DNA of 64,000 bases, from contig NZ_CP131601.1 in NCBI RefSeq assembly GCF_030685535.1, positions 1 through 64,000 of the forward strand. The letters run 5' to 3'. Origin of the DNA: Photobacterium leiognathi. GTDB taxonomy: Bacteria; Pseudomonadota; Gammaproteobacteria; Enterobacterales; Vibrionaceae. Below the pieces are notes generated by a model. That model did no database searches. It was given only the letters and a program-made list of their open reading frames with translations, and was not told the DNA's origin. Of this stretch, positions 13,186-29,420 are shown in pieces. Position 1 is the stretch's first letter. Each line of letters begins with the position of its first letter. A program made the position numbers and the translations under genes.

Positions 13186-13326
13186 AACATACACATCTTA
13201 TTAGTAAGCGTCAGATCATACTTATGGACAAGAATTAATCAATAACACTTGGCAAATCAATATATACTGTGTAACGTAATTAACATGTTGTTAACGTTTC
13301 TTTCTGAAGGATTAGGGGGAAGTAGT

Positions 13327-13506
13327 ATGCTGACATCAACGGATAGACTGACAATTTATGCAGTACTGTGCTTCATTTCATTCTGTGCAATTATGCTGAC
13401 CACCCCAGAGCAAATGGGTATTTTTGCTATCGGTGGGTTGTTTTCAGCAGCACTTGGGCTTTGGTTTGAACTGACCAATGACACTGAATTTGAAGAAGAA
13501 AATTAA
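13327..13506 (+). CDS. Small inner-membrane protein, unknown function
   Basis: This 59-residue protein has two hydrophobic segments (IYAVLCFISFCAIMLTT and MGIFAIGGLFSAALGLWF) and an acidic tail ending TEFEEEN. The start at 13327 is favoured because AGGGGGA lies 6 nt upstream. The longer reading from 13249 has no such site. I do not recognise a family. A terminator follows at 13543. Confidence 0.7.
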   Translation: MLTSTDRLTIYAVLCFISFCAIMLTTPEQMGIFAIGGLFSAALGLWFELTNDTEFEEEN

Positions 13507-13542
13507 TTCATTCATAACCAACACACCCATCACTTGGGTTTT

Positions 13543-13569
13543 CCCGCAATTTAAGCGGGATTTTTTTTA
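13543..13569 (+). terminator. Intrinsic terminator
   Basis: A 5-bp GC stem (CCCGC / GCGGG) with a 7-nt loop is followed by A and eight T. It ends the small membrane protein gene. Confidence 0.8.
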
Positions 13570-13624
13570 TCTATCCCGCCATAATATTTCTCTATTTGAT
13601 TAATTCTGAGTTCTTGAGAGCCTA

Positions 13625-14569
13625 ATGGAATTAGAAGAAGTTTATCGTCGTGACTTAAATTTATTAGTTGCACTCAAAGTTCTGTTGGATGAAGGCAGTG
13701 TGAGTCGCGCTGCGGTTCGGTTAAACCTCAGTCAGTCGGCAATGAGTCGTGTACTAGGGCGTTTACGAGATTTATTACGTGATCCTTTGTTTACTCGCCA
13801 AGGGCAAGCATTGATCCCAACCCAACGTGCGTTGGAAATAAATGAGCAGTTAAATGATCCATTAGAGTCGTTACGCATTTTGCTAACGCCGAATGACTTT
13901 CAGCCAAGCCTATGTGATCAGCATTTTAAGATCGCCACAACGGATTATGCGATGCAAACCATCTTGCCGTTTGCACTGCCTCGTGTTTATCAAGAAGCAC
14001 CGAATATTTCATTAGAGTTCGCGCCATTGCAGCACGATCACTTATTAGAGCAGTTAACCAGTGATGGTTGTGATATGGCGATTTGTCGTCCTATTGGGCT
14101 AGTGGAGCCGCTTTGTCATGAGCAGTTAGGTTTAGTGAGTGTGTTTTGCTTATTGGCAGAAGATCATCCGCTGGTTGATAAGCCGCTAACGTTGGATGAT
14201 TACTTAACCTATCCCCATGCGATGATTGCGATTAGTGATGGGGTGAAGTCACTGATAGATGATGCGCTACGTGGTTATCCTGAACGTAAAATGGTGTTGC
14301 GAGCATATCATTTAGAAGCCGCATTGGCGGTGATTAAACAAATGCCATTAATTATTACCGTCCCTGCTGACTTAGCATATTTAGTGGCAGAGCGTTATAA
14401 CTTGGTGGTCAAGCCATTGCCGTTTGAATTTGAGCCATTTGATTATTCATTAATTTGGCATTCTCGGTGTGAGCATTCTGCTTCGCAGATCTGGCTGCGT
14501 AACATTATCAAAGAAGAATGTAGCCGATTAATTGAATCGCGTATCCACGATATGGGATTAATCAAATAG
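13625..14569 (+). CDS. LysR-family transcriptional regulator
   Basis: The 314-residue protein has an N-terminal winged helix-turn-helix (LNLLVALKVLLDEGSVSRAAVRLNLSQSAMSRVLGRLR, about residues 10-45) and a LysR substrate-binding domain from about residue 95. It most resembles the LeuO/NodD branch, with the DLNLL start. Its target and inducer cannot be told from sequence. It is convergent with the acuI-type gene at 14627 and shares a terminator with it. Confidence 0.88.
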   Translation: MELEEVYRRDLNLLVALKVLLDEGSVSRAAVRLNLSQSAMSRVLGRLRDLLRDPLFTRQGQALIPTQRALEINEQLNDPLESLRILLTPNDFQPSLCDQHFKIATTDYAMQTILPFALPRVYQEAPNISLEFAPLQHDHLLEQLTSDGCDMAICRPIGLVEPLCHEQLGLVSVFCLLAEDHPLVDKPLTLDDYLTYPHAMIAISDGVKSLIDDALRGYPERKMVLRAYHLEAALAVIKQMPLIITVPADLAYLVAERYNLVVKPLPFEFEPFDYSLIWHSRCEHSASQIWLRNIIKEECSRLIESRIHDMGLIK

Positions 14570-14580
14570 CAGGCAATAAA

Positions 14581-14607
14581 AAGGTCAGCATGATGCTGAC
14601 CTTATTT
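14581..14607. terminator. Terminator between the LysR gene and the acuI-type gene
   Basis: A 10-bp perfect stem AAGGTCAGCA / TGCTGACCTT with a 3-nt loop is followed by TATTTAT. A-rich sequence lies on the other side, so it may work in both directions. Confidence 0.82.
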
Positions 14608-14626
14608 ATATCAATAGATGAATTGG

Positions 14627-15607
14627 TTATAGCTTGATCACGACACGGCCTGTGATTTTACCATTAGTGATAGCTTCAGCGCATTCAGCCACTTCTTCTA
14701 GTGCTACTTCACGACATGCTTGTTCAAAGTAGCTTGCTGGTAGTAGCTCAGATAGACGTTGCCATGCTTGTTGGCGTTTCTCGAACGGACACATTACTGA
14801 GTCAACACCTTGTAGGCGAACGTTACGAAGAATAAATGGCATTACTGTTGTTGGTAAATCGAAACCGCCAGCAAGACCACAAATAGCCACTGCGCCATTG
14901 TAGTTAATTTGGCTTAGTACTTTTGCTAGTACCTTGCTACCTACGGTATCGATAGCACCAGCCCATAGTTGTTTGTCTAGTGGGCGAGCTGGCTCTTCAA
15001 ATACGCTACGTTCAATGATGGTTGTTGCACCTAGCTTTTTAAGTAACTCACCGTTTACTTCTGCACGGCCTGTTACTGCCGCTACTTTATAACCTAGTTG
15101 AGAAAGTAAGGTTACTGCTACTGAGCCAACACCACCGCTCGCACCTGTTACAAGGATTTCACCGTCTTCTGGTTTTACATCAGCATCAACAATAGCTTGA
15201 ACACATAGCATTGCTGTTAAACCAGCAGTACCGATCATCATTGCTTGTTTACCATCGAACTTTTGCGGTAGTGGTACTAGCCAATCAGCGTTAAGGCGTG
15301 CTTTTTCAGCCATACCCCCCCAGTGACCTTCACCAACACCCCAGCCAGTTAGTACAACTTTATCGCCTGCTTTGTAGCGATCATCTGATGATTCAGCCAC
15401 AGTACCGGTTAAGTCGATACCTGGAACCATTGGGAACTGACGAACAATGCGACCTTTACCTGTGATCGCTAAACCATCTTTGTAGTTTAGTGAAGAGTAA
15501 TCAACATCAATTAACACATCACCTTCAGGGAGATCTGATGTCTCAAGTTGGCGAATACCTGCAAGTGTTTTTTTATCTTCTTGTTCTAGTACTAGTGCTT
15601 TAAACAT
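14627..15607 (-). CDS. acuI: Acrylyl-CoA reductase (NADPH) AcuI/YhdH-type quinone oxidoreductase
   Basis: This 326-residue medium-chain dehydrogenase/reductase has the GroES-like N-domain (SSLNYKDGLAITGKG, PMVPGIDLTGTV) and a Rossmann domain with VTGASGGVGSVAV (about residues 153-165). The sequence closely follows E. coli YhdH/AcuI, which reduces toxic acryloyl-CoA to propionyl-CoA with NADPH. There are no zinc ligands, as expected for this subfamily. In marine bacteria the enzyme links to DMSP or propionate metabolism, but no such genes are seen here. Confidence 0.88.
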   Translation of the reverse strand: MFKALVLEQEDKKTLAGIRQLETSDLPEGDVLIDVDYSSLNYKDGLAITGKGRIVRQFPMVPGIDLTGTVAESSDDRYKAGDKVVLTGWGVGEGHWGGMAEKARLNADWLVPLPQKFDGKQAMMIGTAGLTAMLCVQAIVDADVKPEDGEILVTGASGGVGSVAVTLLSQLGYKVAAVTGRAEVNGELLKKLGATTIIERSVFEEPARPLDKQLWAGAIDTVGSKVLAKVLSQINYNGAVAICGLAGGFDLPTTVMPFILRNVRLQGVDSVMCPFEKRQQAWQRLSELLPASYFEQACREVALEEVAECAEAITNGKITGRVVIKL

Positions 15608-15801
15608 AGCGATGCTCCGGTAAATTCATGTTCGACAGTGAATATGAGGTTAGTGTATCTCGCTCAATAAGCATGAATAAAATGAAACTTAATCATGGTA
15701 TCTATGCGCAACTAACATATATTCACTCAATTCTTCATTATCTTTTAGATAGATAGCTTAGTTGATATACGCTATATGAAAAAAGATAAATTGTAGAAAA
15801 G

Positions 15802-15832
15802 AAAAAGCTTACTGTAGAAAGTAAGCTTTTTT
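15802..15832. terminator. Terminator downstream of fadA
   Basis: A stem AAAAAGCTTAC / GTAAGCTTTTT with an 8-nt loop has T-rich sequence on both outward sides. It lies 32 bp past the fadA stop. Confidence 0.75.
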
Positions 15833-15863
15833 GTCAATGGAGTTTAAGACTCGATTGATTTGA

Positions 15864-19215
<3,352 letters not shown>

Positions 19216-19262
19216 GTTCTATCTCCATATCTTCCAGTCTGCGCTGGATCAGGGTGTGATTT

Positions 19263-19279
19263 AACTGGTTTGACCTGTT
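19263..19279. promoter_or_regulatory. FadR-like operator upstream of fadBA
   Basis: AACTGGTTTGACCTGTT keeps the TGGT..GACC core of the enterobacterial and Vibrio FadR box and is near-symmetric. It lies upstream of fadB, where FadR represses beta-oxidation genes unless long-chain acyl-CoA is present. The assignment rests on motif similarity. Confidence 0.65.
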
Positions 19280-19481
19280 ATAGGTATAAGCTAAGTGTGA
19301 ACTCTGTTAGAAACAAATTCAAACATTAATTTAAACATTTGTTTAACATTTGTGGTGAATGACTCATCTTTAATACAGGTTGGTTTATTATTTAGAGAGT
19401 TGGTGTCCTGTTTTTACCTCAGTGGTTTGAGAAAGATGGAATATGGTATGCTGCCATCCCTTTTTCACTAAGGCGTCAATA

Positions 19482-20102
19482 ATGTCGAATTCAGAACCTT
19501 ATCTTGTTCCTACTGCAGATGTGATATTTGAAGAAGAGATCAAGAAGAGTCGCTTTATTACTTATTTAGCGCATACCCCTAATATAGAAGCGGCAAAACA
19601 GTTCGTTCAGCAGATTAAAGAACGTCATCATGATGCGCGTCATAACTGTTGGGCATTTGTCGCAGGGCGTCCAACAGATTCCATGAAGTGGGGCTTTAGT
19701 GATGATGGTGAACCATCGGGTACGGCAGGTAAGCCTATTCTTGCTCAGCTAACAGGCTCTGGTGTAGGTGAAATCACCGCTGTGGTTACTCGCTATTATG
19801 GCGGGATCCGTTTAGGTACTGGTGGTTTAGTAAAAGCTTATGGTGGTGGTGTACAACAAGCACTGACACGATTAGAAACAAAACAGAAAGTGATCACTTC
19901 AGAACTTCAGCTCAGTTGTGAATATAATCAGGTCTCTTTGGTTGAGTCACTATTAAGTGAATACAACGGCACACAGTTACATGCTGATTATGGTAATCAA
20001 GTCACTATGCAGATCGAGTTAGATAGTCGTATAGTGGATGAGTTTTGTGCCAAATTAACCAATCGTAGTGGCGGGCGCATTGTTGCAGCCTCAGCATCGT
20101 AG
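19482..20102 (+). CDS. yigZ: YigZ/IMPACT family protein
   Basis: The 206-residue protein has the IMPACT/UPF0029 domain with KKSRFI, DARHNCWAFV, SDDGEPSGTAGKPIL and VTRYYGGIRLGTGGLVKAYGGG, and a C-terminal ferredoxin-like domain. It is related to yeast Yih1; the bacterial role is not settled. The order fadB-yigZ-trkH-hemG matches that in E. coli (there with pepQ). The ATG at 19482 with AAGG upstream is preferred to one at 19443. Confidence 0.9.
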   Translation: MSNSEPYLVPTADVIFEEEIKKSRFITYLAHTPNIEAAKQFVQQIKERHHDARHNCWAFVAGRPTDSMKWGFSDDGEPSGTAGKPILAQLTGSGVGEITAVVTRYYGGIRLGTGGLVKAYGGGVQQALTRLETKQKVITSELQLSCEYNQVSLVESLLSEYNGTQLHADYGNQVTMQIELDSRIVDEFCAKLTNRSGGRIVAASAS

Positions 20103-20139
20103 TTATTTCTCTATATTTAAGGTGAGAGCCGTTTAGGCC

Positions 20140-21597
20140 ATGCAGTTTCGTTCAATTATTCGAATCGTCGGGCTGTTGCTCGCGCTTTTTAGTGTCACTA
20201 TGCTTATTCCGGCGCTGGTGGCATTAATCTATCGTGATGGTGCGGGTTTCCCGTTTGTCGTTACATTCTTTATTCTGATCGCGGGTGGTGCATTATTATG
20301 GCTACCAAACAGACGGCATCGCCATGAGCTCAAGGCAAGAGATGGCTTTCTTATTGTCGTTTTGTTCTGGGTGGTTATTGGTAGTGCTGGTGCGATCCCT
20401 TTCCTGTTATCGAAAACCCCTGATTTGTCTGTTGCCGACTCCTTTTTTGAATCCTTTTCCGCACTGACAACCACTGGGGCCACCGTTATCGTTGGTCTTG
20501 ATCATTTACCGAAAGCGATTTTGTTCTACCGCCAGTTGCTACAGTGGTTTGGTGGTATGGGTATCATCGTGTTAGCTGTCGCTATTTTGCCTGTTCTTGG
20601 GATCGGTGGTATGCAGCTTTACCGTGCTGAAATTCCAGGTCCGGTCAAAGACAGCAAGATGACACCACGTATTGCGGAAACCGCTAAAACCCTGTGGTAC
20701 ATCTATCTGGCATTAACCGTAAGCTGCGCCTTTGCGTTTTGGTTAGCTGGGATGTCAGGCTTTGATGCGATTTCCCATAGTTTCTCAACCATCGCGATTG
20801 GTGGCTTCTCAACCCATGATGCCAGTATGGGGTATTTCAACAGCCCAACCATTAACATGATCACCGTGGTGTTCTTGTTAATCTCTGCCTGTAACTTCTC
20901 GTTGCACTTTGCTGCCTTTGGTAATGGTGGTGTGCACTTGAAAACTTATTGGCGTGATCCTGAATTCCGAGCTTTTCTTGGAGTGCAGTTTATTTTGTTT
21001 GTCATCTGTTTTGGTCTACTTATTAAACATAGCCCGTACGACTCTTACTTTTCGGCGTTTGATCAAGCACTGTTCCAAACGGTATCGATTTCTACCACCG
21101 CAGGTTTTACGACCACAGGTTTTTCAGACTGACCATTGTTTTTACCTGTATTGCTTTTATTCTCCTCTTTTATAGGTGGATGTGCAGGTTCAACCGGTGG
21201 TGGTATGAAAGTGATCCGAATTTTATTACTTTCACTGCAAGGGGTACGTGAACTAAAACGTCTTGTACACCCAAGAGCGGTATACACCATTAAGTTAGGT
21301 AATAAAGCACTCCCACAGCGTGTTGTTGACGCTGTATGGGGATTCTTCTCTGCTTACGCGCTTGTGTTTGTAATTTGTATGCTGGCATTGATTGCAACAG
21401 GGCTTGATGAACTGACTGCATTCTCTGCCGTTGCAGCGACATTAAATAACTTAGGCCCGGGCTTAGGCGAAGTCGCTGTCCATTTTGGCGAAATCAACGA
21501 TTCTGCAAAGTGGATATTAATTATCTCCATGTTATTTGGACGATTAGAAGTCTTTACACTATTAGTTTTGTTTACGCCGACGTTCTGGCGTAACTAA
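20140..21597 (+). pseudogene. trkH: Trk potassium uptake protein TrkH, interrupted by an in-frame TGA
   Basis: TrkH is the K+-translocating inner-membrane subunit of the Trk system, working with TrkA. The frame runs 485 codons from MQFRSIIRIVGLLLALF to TFWRN, with selectivity-loop segments such as SALTTTGATVIVG, IAIGGFSTHDAS, STTAGFTTTGF and NNLGPGLGE. A TGA at 21130-21132 replaces the Trp of the conserved FSDWPLFLPVLLL segment (E. coli has RWPLFLPVLLL). The rest reads on unchanged, so the event is recent or a sequence error. If real, the product would lose the last third, including the fourth pore repeat. Confidence 0.92.
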
Positions 21598-21607
21598 AGA
21601 GGTACTT

Positions 21608-22144
21608 ATGGAAAAGGTCTTATTTCTGTTTTCCAGTTGCGAAGGACAAACCAAGAAAATTTTAAACCATATCGAGCAAGCGCTAGGTGAACAGTACAGC
21701 TGTGAGTATATGAATATCCATAATGAGCCTAACGTGGATTTTAGCGCTTATGATCGTGTACTAGTTGGGGCTTCTATTCGTTATGGTCACTTTAATAAAA
21801 AGCTCTACGCTTTTATCAATAAATACCAAGCACAATTATCACAAGATAATGTCGCTTTCTTTTGTGTGAACCTGACAGCGCGCAAAGAAGGTAAAGATAC
21901 CCCAGAGGGAAGTGCATACATTAAGAAGTTCTTAATCAAGTCACCATGGCAACCTGCACTGATTGGGGTTTTTGCAGGAGCACTGAGATATCCACGTTAT
22001 AACTTCTTTGATCGCACCATGATTAAGCTCATTATGAAAATTACTGGCGGTGAAACAGATACAACCAAAGAAGTTGAATACACCGATTGGCAAAAAGTGA
22101 GCGAATTTACTCAAGTGTTTAAGCAACAAGGATGCAGAAAATAG
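21608..22144 (+). CDS. hemG: Menaquinone-dependent protoporphyrinogen IX dehydrogenase HemG
   Basis: HemG (178 aa) is a flavodoxin-like enzyme that oxidises protoporphyrinogen IX in haem synthesis using respiratory quinones. The FMN-binding start KVLFLFSSCEGQTKKI and the segments VLVGASIRYGHFNKKLY and FFCVNLTARKEGKDTPEGS fit the family. It begins 10 bp after trkH with AGAGG upstream, as in E. coli. Confidence 0.93.
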   Translation: MEKVLFLFSSCEGQTKKILNHIEQALGEQYSCEYMNIHNEPNVDFSAYDRVLVGASIRYGHFNKKLYAFINKYQAQLSQDNVAFFCVNLTARKEGKDTPEGSAYIKKFLIKSPWQPALIGVFAGALRYPRYNFFDRTMIKLIMKITGGETDTTKEVEYTDWQKVSEFTQVFKQQGCRK

Positions 22145-22202
22145 GTGGTTGATTGCTTTTTGATCTAAAAGTGTCTTTTTTTCAAGAAAAGTGAATTATT
22201 AC

Positions 22203-22230
22203 TTGCTAAGCCCTGTTTTGTCCCTATAAT
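22203..22230 (+). promoter_or_regulatory. rRNA operon promoter P1
   Basis: A -35 TTGCTA and a -10 TATAAT are separated by 16 bp and followed by a GC-rich discriminator (GCCGCCTC), typical of stringently controlled rRNA promoters. It lies 358 bp upstream of the mature 16S end. Confidence 0.75.
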
Positions 22231-22321
22231 GCCGCCTCATCGACACGACAACGGCTTCCAATAAGGATTTCGGTTTGTGACGATAGGATGAAAGATTTAA
22301 GAAAATAAGTTGAAAAAGTGT

Positions 22322-22349
22322 TTGACACCAAAACTTATTTCGTTAGAAT
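22322..22349 (+). promoter_or_regulatory. rRNA operon promoter P2
   Basis: A perfect -35 TTGACA, a 16-bp spacer and -10 TAGAAT lie about 240 bp before 16S. Tandem P1/P2 promoters are normal for gammaproteobacterial rrn operons. Confidence 0.75.
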
Positions 22350-22406
22350 GGACATCCACTTCAACGAAAGCTTGAAACGGTTTGAAAGTTTTAGTTTCGC
22401 TGAAGA

Positions 22407-22421
22407 TTGTTCTTTAACAAT
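22407..22421 (+). promoter_or_regulatory. rRNA leader boxA antitermination element
   Basis: TTGTTCTTTAACAAT matches the boxA core (TGCTCTTTAACA) bound by NusB/NusE, in the leader upstream of 16S. A second copy lies in the 16S-23S spacer at 24255-24268. Confidence 0.75.
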
Positions 22422-22587
22422 TTGACCATGCAATCTGTGTGGGCACTCGTTGAATGATTAGTCAAAAAGATTTATCAATGATACTAGTGACCAATTTGAT
22501 ACTTCGGTATCAGCACAGTCAATTCATTCATCATTTTATGATGAATTAACAGTATTCATTGAGCAGGTCGAAAGACCAACAAAACTT

Positions 22588-24139
<1,552 letters not shown>

Positions 24140-24453
24140 CCTAAAGACTTAACTGTTGAATGCAGTGTCCACACAGATTGCTTGGTGAAATGGTTTTAGA
24201 AAATAGTGAAAGTGCTAATTAATGACAGAGTCATTGATTAACGCTTTTGCGTTATGCTCTTTAACAATCTGGAAAGCTGACTAGTAAATTCAATCAATAG
24301 ATTGATTTATAGTTTTCATCGAAAGATGAAAACGAGTTCTCAAAACAATACACATTCAAGTGTCTTGTATCGAGTCCGGCGAAAAACCAACGTCTCCTTA
24401 TCAGAGACATAAACCTTGGTTGTTTGAACATACGAAACCTCTTGGGGTTGTAT
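24140..24453 (+). other. 16S-23S spacer without tRNA
   Basis: The spacer of about 314 nt holds a boxA (TGCTCTTTAACAAT at 24255-24268) but no tRNA cloverleaf that I can find. tRNA genes of this operon are instead at the distal end. Confidence 0.8.
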
Positions 24454-27334
<2,881 letters not shown>

Positions 27335-27418
27335 TACAACACCCAAGGGGTTTTATACGGACTCCAAGAACACTTGAACGTGTGTTTGAGAATCAGCTTT
27401 CTAAGATTGTAATGAATT

Positions 27419-27537
27419 TGCTTGGCGACCATAGCGTTATGGACCCACCTGATCCCATGCCGAACTCAGTAGTGAAACGTAATAGCGCCGATGGTAGTGT
27501 GGGGCCTCCCCATGTGAGAGTAGGACATCGCCAGGCT
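27419..27537 (+). rRNA. rrf: 5S ribosomal RNA
   Basis: About 119 nt, from TGCTTGGCGACC to CATCGCCAGGCT, with the conserved CCGAACTCAG loop and paired ends. It is 84 bp after 23S. Confidence 0.95.
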
Positions 27538-27601
27538 TCAAATTTAAGATACTTGTTCTGAACGACAGGTATCGGATAAAACGAAAGTTTTATCTCCGTG
27601 T

Positions 27602-27678
27602 GGAGCGGTAGTTCAGTTGGTTAGAATACCGGCCTGTCACGCCGGGGGTCGCGGGTTCGAGTCCCGTCCGCTCCGCCA
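27602..27678 (+). tRNA. tRNA-Asp (GTC)
   Basis: A 77-nt cloverleaf with a paired acceptor stem (GGAGCGG / CCGCTCC), anticodon GTC at 27636-27638 and encoded CCA. It is at the distal end of the rrn operon. Confidence 0.97.
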
Positions 27679-27714
27679 CTTTATTTGAGCGTCGTCTCGT
27701 TAAACACGAACTAC

Positions 27715-27791
<77 letters not shown>

Positions 27792-27797
27792 TCTTCG

Positions 27798-27829
27798 AAA
27801 GCCTCGTCAGAAATGACGAGGCTTTTTTG
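27798..27829 (+). terminator. Terminator after tRNA-Trp
   Basis: An 11-bp stem AAAGCCTCGTC / GACGAGGCTTT with an AGAAAT loop and T run ends the rRNA operon. Confidence 0.9.
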
Positions 27830-27935
27830 CATTTGTGTTTCAGAAATAACAGCGGATTTTGCTGTATTTAGTGCTATCGCATGTTGGGAGCTGGAGCGCC
27901 AGCCCGGTCGAATCACTTCACCCCTGCCATTTTCG

Positions 27936-27967
27936 AAAGCCTCGTTAGAAATGACGAGGTTTTTTTG
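27936..27967 (+). terminator. Repeat copy of the rrn terminator (unit 1)
   Basis: Stem AAAGCCTCGTT / GACGAGGTTT with an AGAAAT loop and T run. It is a diverged copy of the hairpin at 27798. Confidence 0.75.
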
Positions 27968-28073
27968 TATTTGTGTTTTAGTAATAACAGCAGGTTTTGC
28001 TGTATTTAGTGCTATCGCATGTTGGGAGCTGGATTGCCAGCCCGGTCGAATCACTTCATCTCTGCCATTTTCG

Positions 28074-28103
28074 AAAGCCTCGTCAGAAATGTCGGGGCTT
28101 TTT
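28074..28103 (+). terminator. Repeat copy of the rrn terminator (unit 2)
   Basis: Stem AAAGCCTCGTC / GTCGGGGCTTT, with mismatch and GU pairing, followed by T. It is the most degraded of the three copies. Confidence 0.65.
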
Positions 28104-28182
28104 CATATCTAGGGTTTTGTTTGGGGGATAAAGCCTCATAACAGCAATGAGGCTTGAGTTCAGTGAACGTTATAGAAGAGGA

Positions 28183-29388
28183 TTAGGCGTAGTGATAAAA
28201 ATGCTTTAGCCATTGCTCTGCAATCATCATCTCGTCTTTTTCTGAAAGTGCTTGTATGCCGCGCTTAAACTGATGGGGGTTATCAAGCAGTTTTAAACCT
28301 GCGAGCATATGTGCGGCTTCAAATAAGTAGAGAGTAGGATCGCCCATGCCTGTTTTAAAAGGTGTATTCGCTGATTCTCCACCTGCCAGTAGATACACAC
28401 TATGACCTTGTTTGTTTTTATATTCTTTGGTGAGTGCATTTGAGTGTACTTCTGTTAGTACATCGTTTGCTAATAGATCGGGTAAGTGAAGTTCGTCGTC
28501 AGCTGAGGTTACAGTACTAATAAACATGGGTTGCGATAGGTTATCTATCATTTCAGGGGTAATAGATTGATTACCTGTGCAACAGAACAACATATTGCAG
28601 TGTTCAACGAGATGGTTGATTGAACAGGCTTTAATACCATCTCTGGGAAACTGGGTAAGTTTACGGGGATCGAAATCGGCTACATGAATATTGGTAATAC
28701 CTTTTGCTTTTAAGTGTTTGATCACTCCTCGTCCTAGATTTCCAGCGCCAATAACTCCTGTTTTTAGAAATCCTGAGTTATTGATTTTTAGACCAAACTC
28801 TTCACGTAAGATCTGATCAGAATAATGGACGATACACTCTGATGCTTCAAAGTCAGCAAGCATTTTTATACTAAGATGAGAGACGGAAACTAACGGTTTA
28901 GAGAGTGGTTTATCGAGGTATTTTTGCAGTCCGTTAGCTGTGAGCTCGGTAATGCCAATACATTGTTCTTGAAAGGTTTCACAAATATGCGAAATAGCAT
29001 AAGAGAAGTAGCCACCGTGATCGAGGATCAGAAAAGGGGTTTCTACATCGATGTATTGACGGATCATTGCTTCACAATGAGCAGGGTTTCTTAAATAGGC
29101 TTTATTATTTTGGGTCGAGACAACGTGGCAATGGGGGATTGTACTGATGGTGGTTAGTAGGCCAGGAGTAGCGCCAAGAGTGGCATCTTTGGGAATAAAT
29201 ACTAGCTTGTCAGCGAGTTCTGCTAGCACGTTGATATAAGGCAGTGAGCCTTCGTAGCTGTGCATGACAGAAAAAATGACGAGGTTATCTGGAATAGTAT
29301 GCGTTTGGGATAATGTTTTTAAAAATTGGTAACCATGATCGGCATAGAAATCAGCGCAATATGAATGCGTTAAGATTGGTTTTGGCAC
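28183..29388 (-). CDS. S-adenosylhomocysteine hydrolase-like NAD-binding protein
   Basis: This 401-residue protein has a C-terminal Rossmann domain with TGVIGAGNLGRGVIKHLKAKG and then HVADFDPRKL, followed by FCCTGN, resembling the adenosylhomocysteinase fold. It lacks the usual AHCY sequence blocks that I would expect for a true SAH hydrolase, so the substrate is unknown. GTG at 29388 is preferred over TTG at 29415 because AAGGA lies 9 nt upstream. It follows ilvY by 32 bp on the same strand, so the two are probably co-transcribed. No terminator lies between them. Confidence 0.65.
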   Translation of the reverse strand: MPKPILTHSYCADFYADHGYQFLKTLSQTHTIPDNLVIFSVMHSYEGSLPYINVLAELADKLVFIPKDATLGATPGLLTTISTIPHCHVVSTQNNKAYLRNPAHCEAMIRQYIDVETPFLILDHGGYFSYAISHICETFQEQCIGITELTANGLQKYLDKPLSKPLVSVSHLSIKMLADFEASECIVHYSDQILREEFGLKINNSGFLKTGVIGAGNLGRGVIKHLKAKGITNIHVADFDPRKLTQFPRDGIKACSINHLVEHCNMLFCCTGNQSITPEMIDNLSQPMFISTVTSADDELHLPDLLANDVLTEVHSNALTKEYKNKQGHSVYLLAGGESANTPFKTGMGDPTLYLFEAAHMLAGLKLLDNPHQFKRGIQALSEKDEMMIAEQWLKHFYHYA

Positions 29389-29420
29389 TACTGTTGTTCC
29401 TTGAAAAATGTACAAGAGAG

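Larger units (their letters stand above)
27835..28110 (+). repeat. Two tandem 138-bp repeats carrying tRNA-Trp tail remnants and terminators
   Basis: Units 27835-27972 and 27973-28110 are about 90% identical by eye. Each holds GTTGGGAG, then an inserted small hairpin (CTGG..CCAG), then a tRNA-like tail TCGAATCACTTC...CTGCCA followed by TTTTCGAAAGCCTCG and a terminator. The tail and terminator match the real tRNA-Trp end at 27760-27829. The plan resembles the rtT repeats after E. coli tyrT. No protein or complete tRNA is encoded. Confidence 0.85.

Noticed and set aside
24140-24453. A tRNA in the 16S-23S spacer
   Set aside because: No cloverleaf, T-loop or CCA end could be found; the spacer holds only leader-like and boxA sequence.
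27835-28110. Possible CRISPR array because of regular repeats
   Set aside because: Only two long (138-bp) contiguous units without spacers; the units are tRNA tail plus terminator copies. No cas genes are present.
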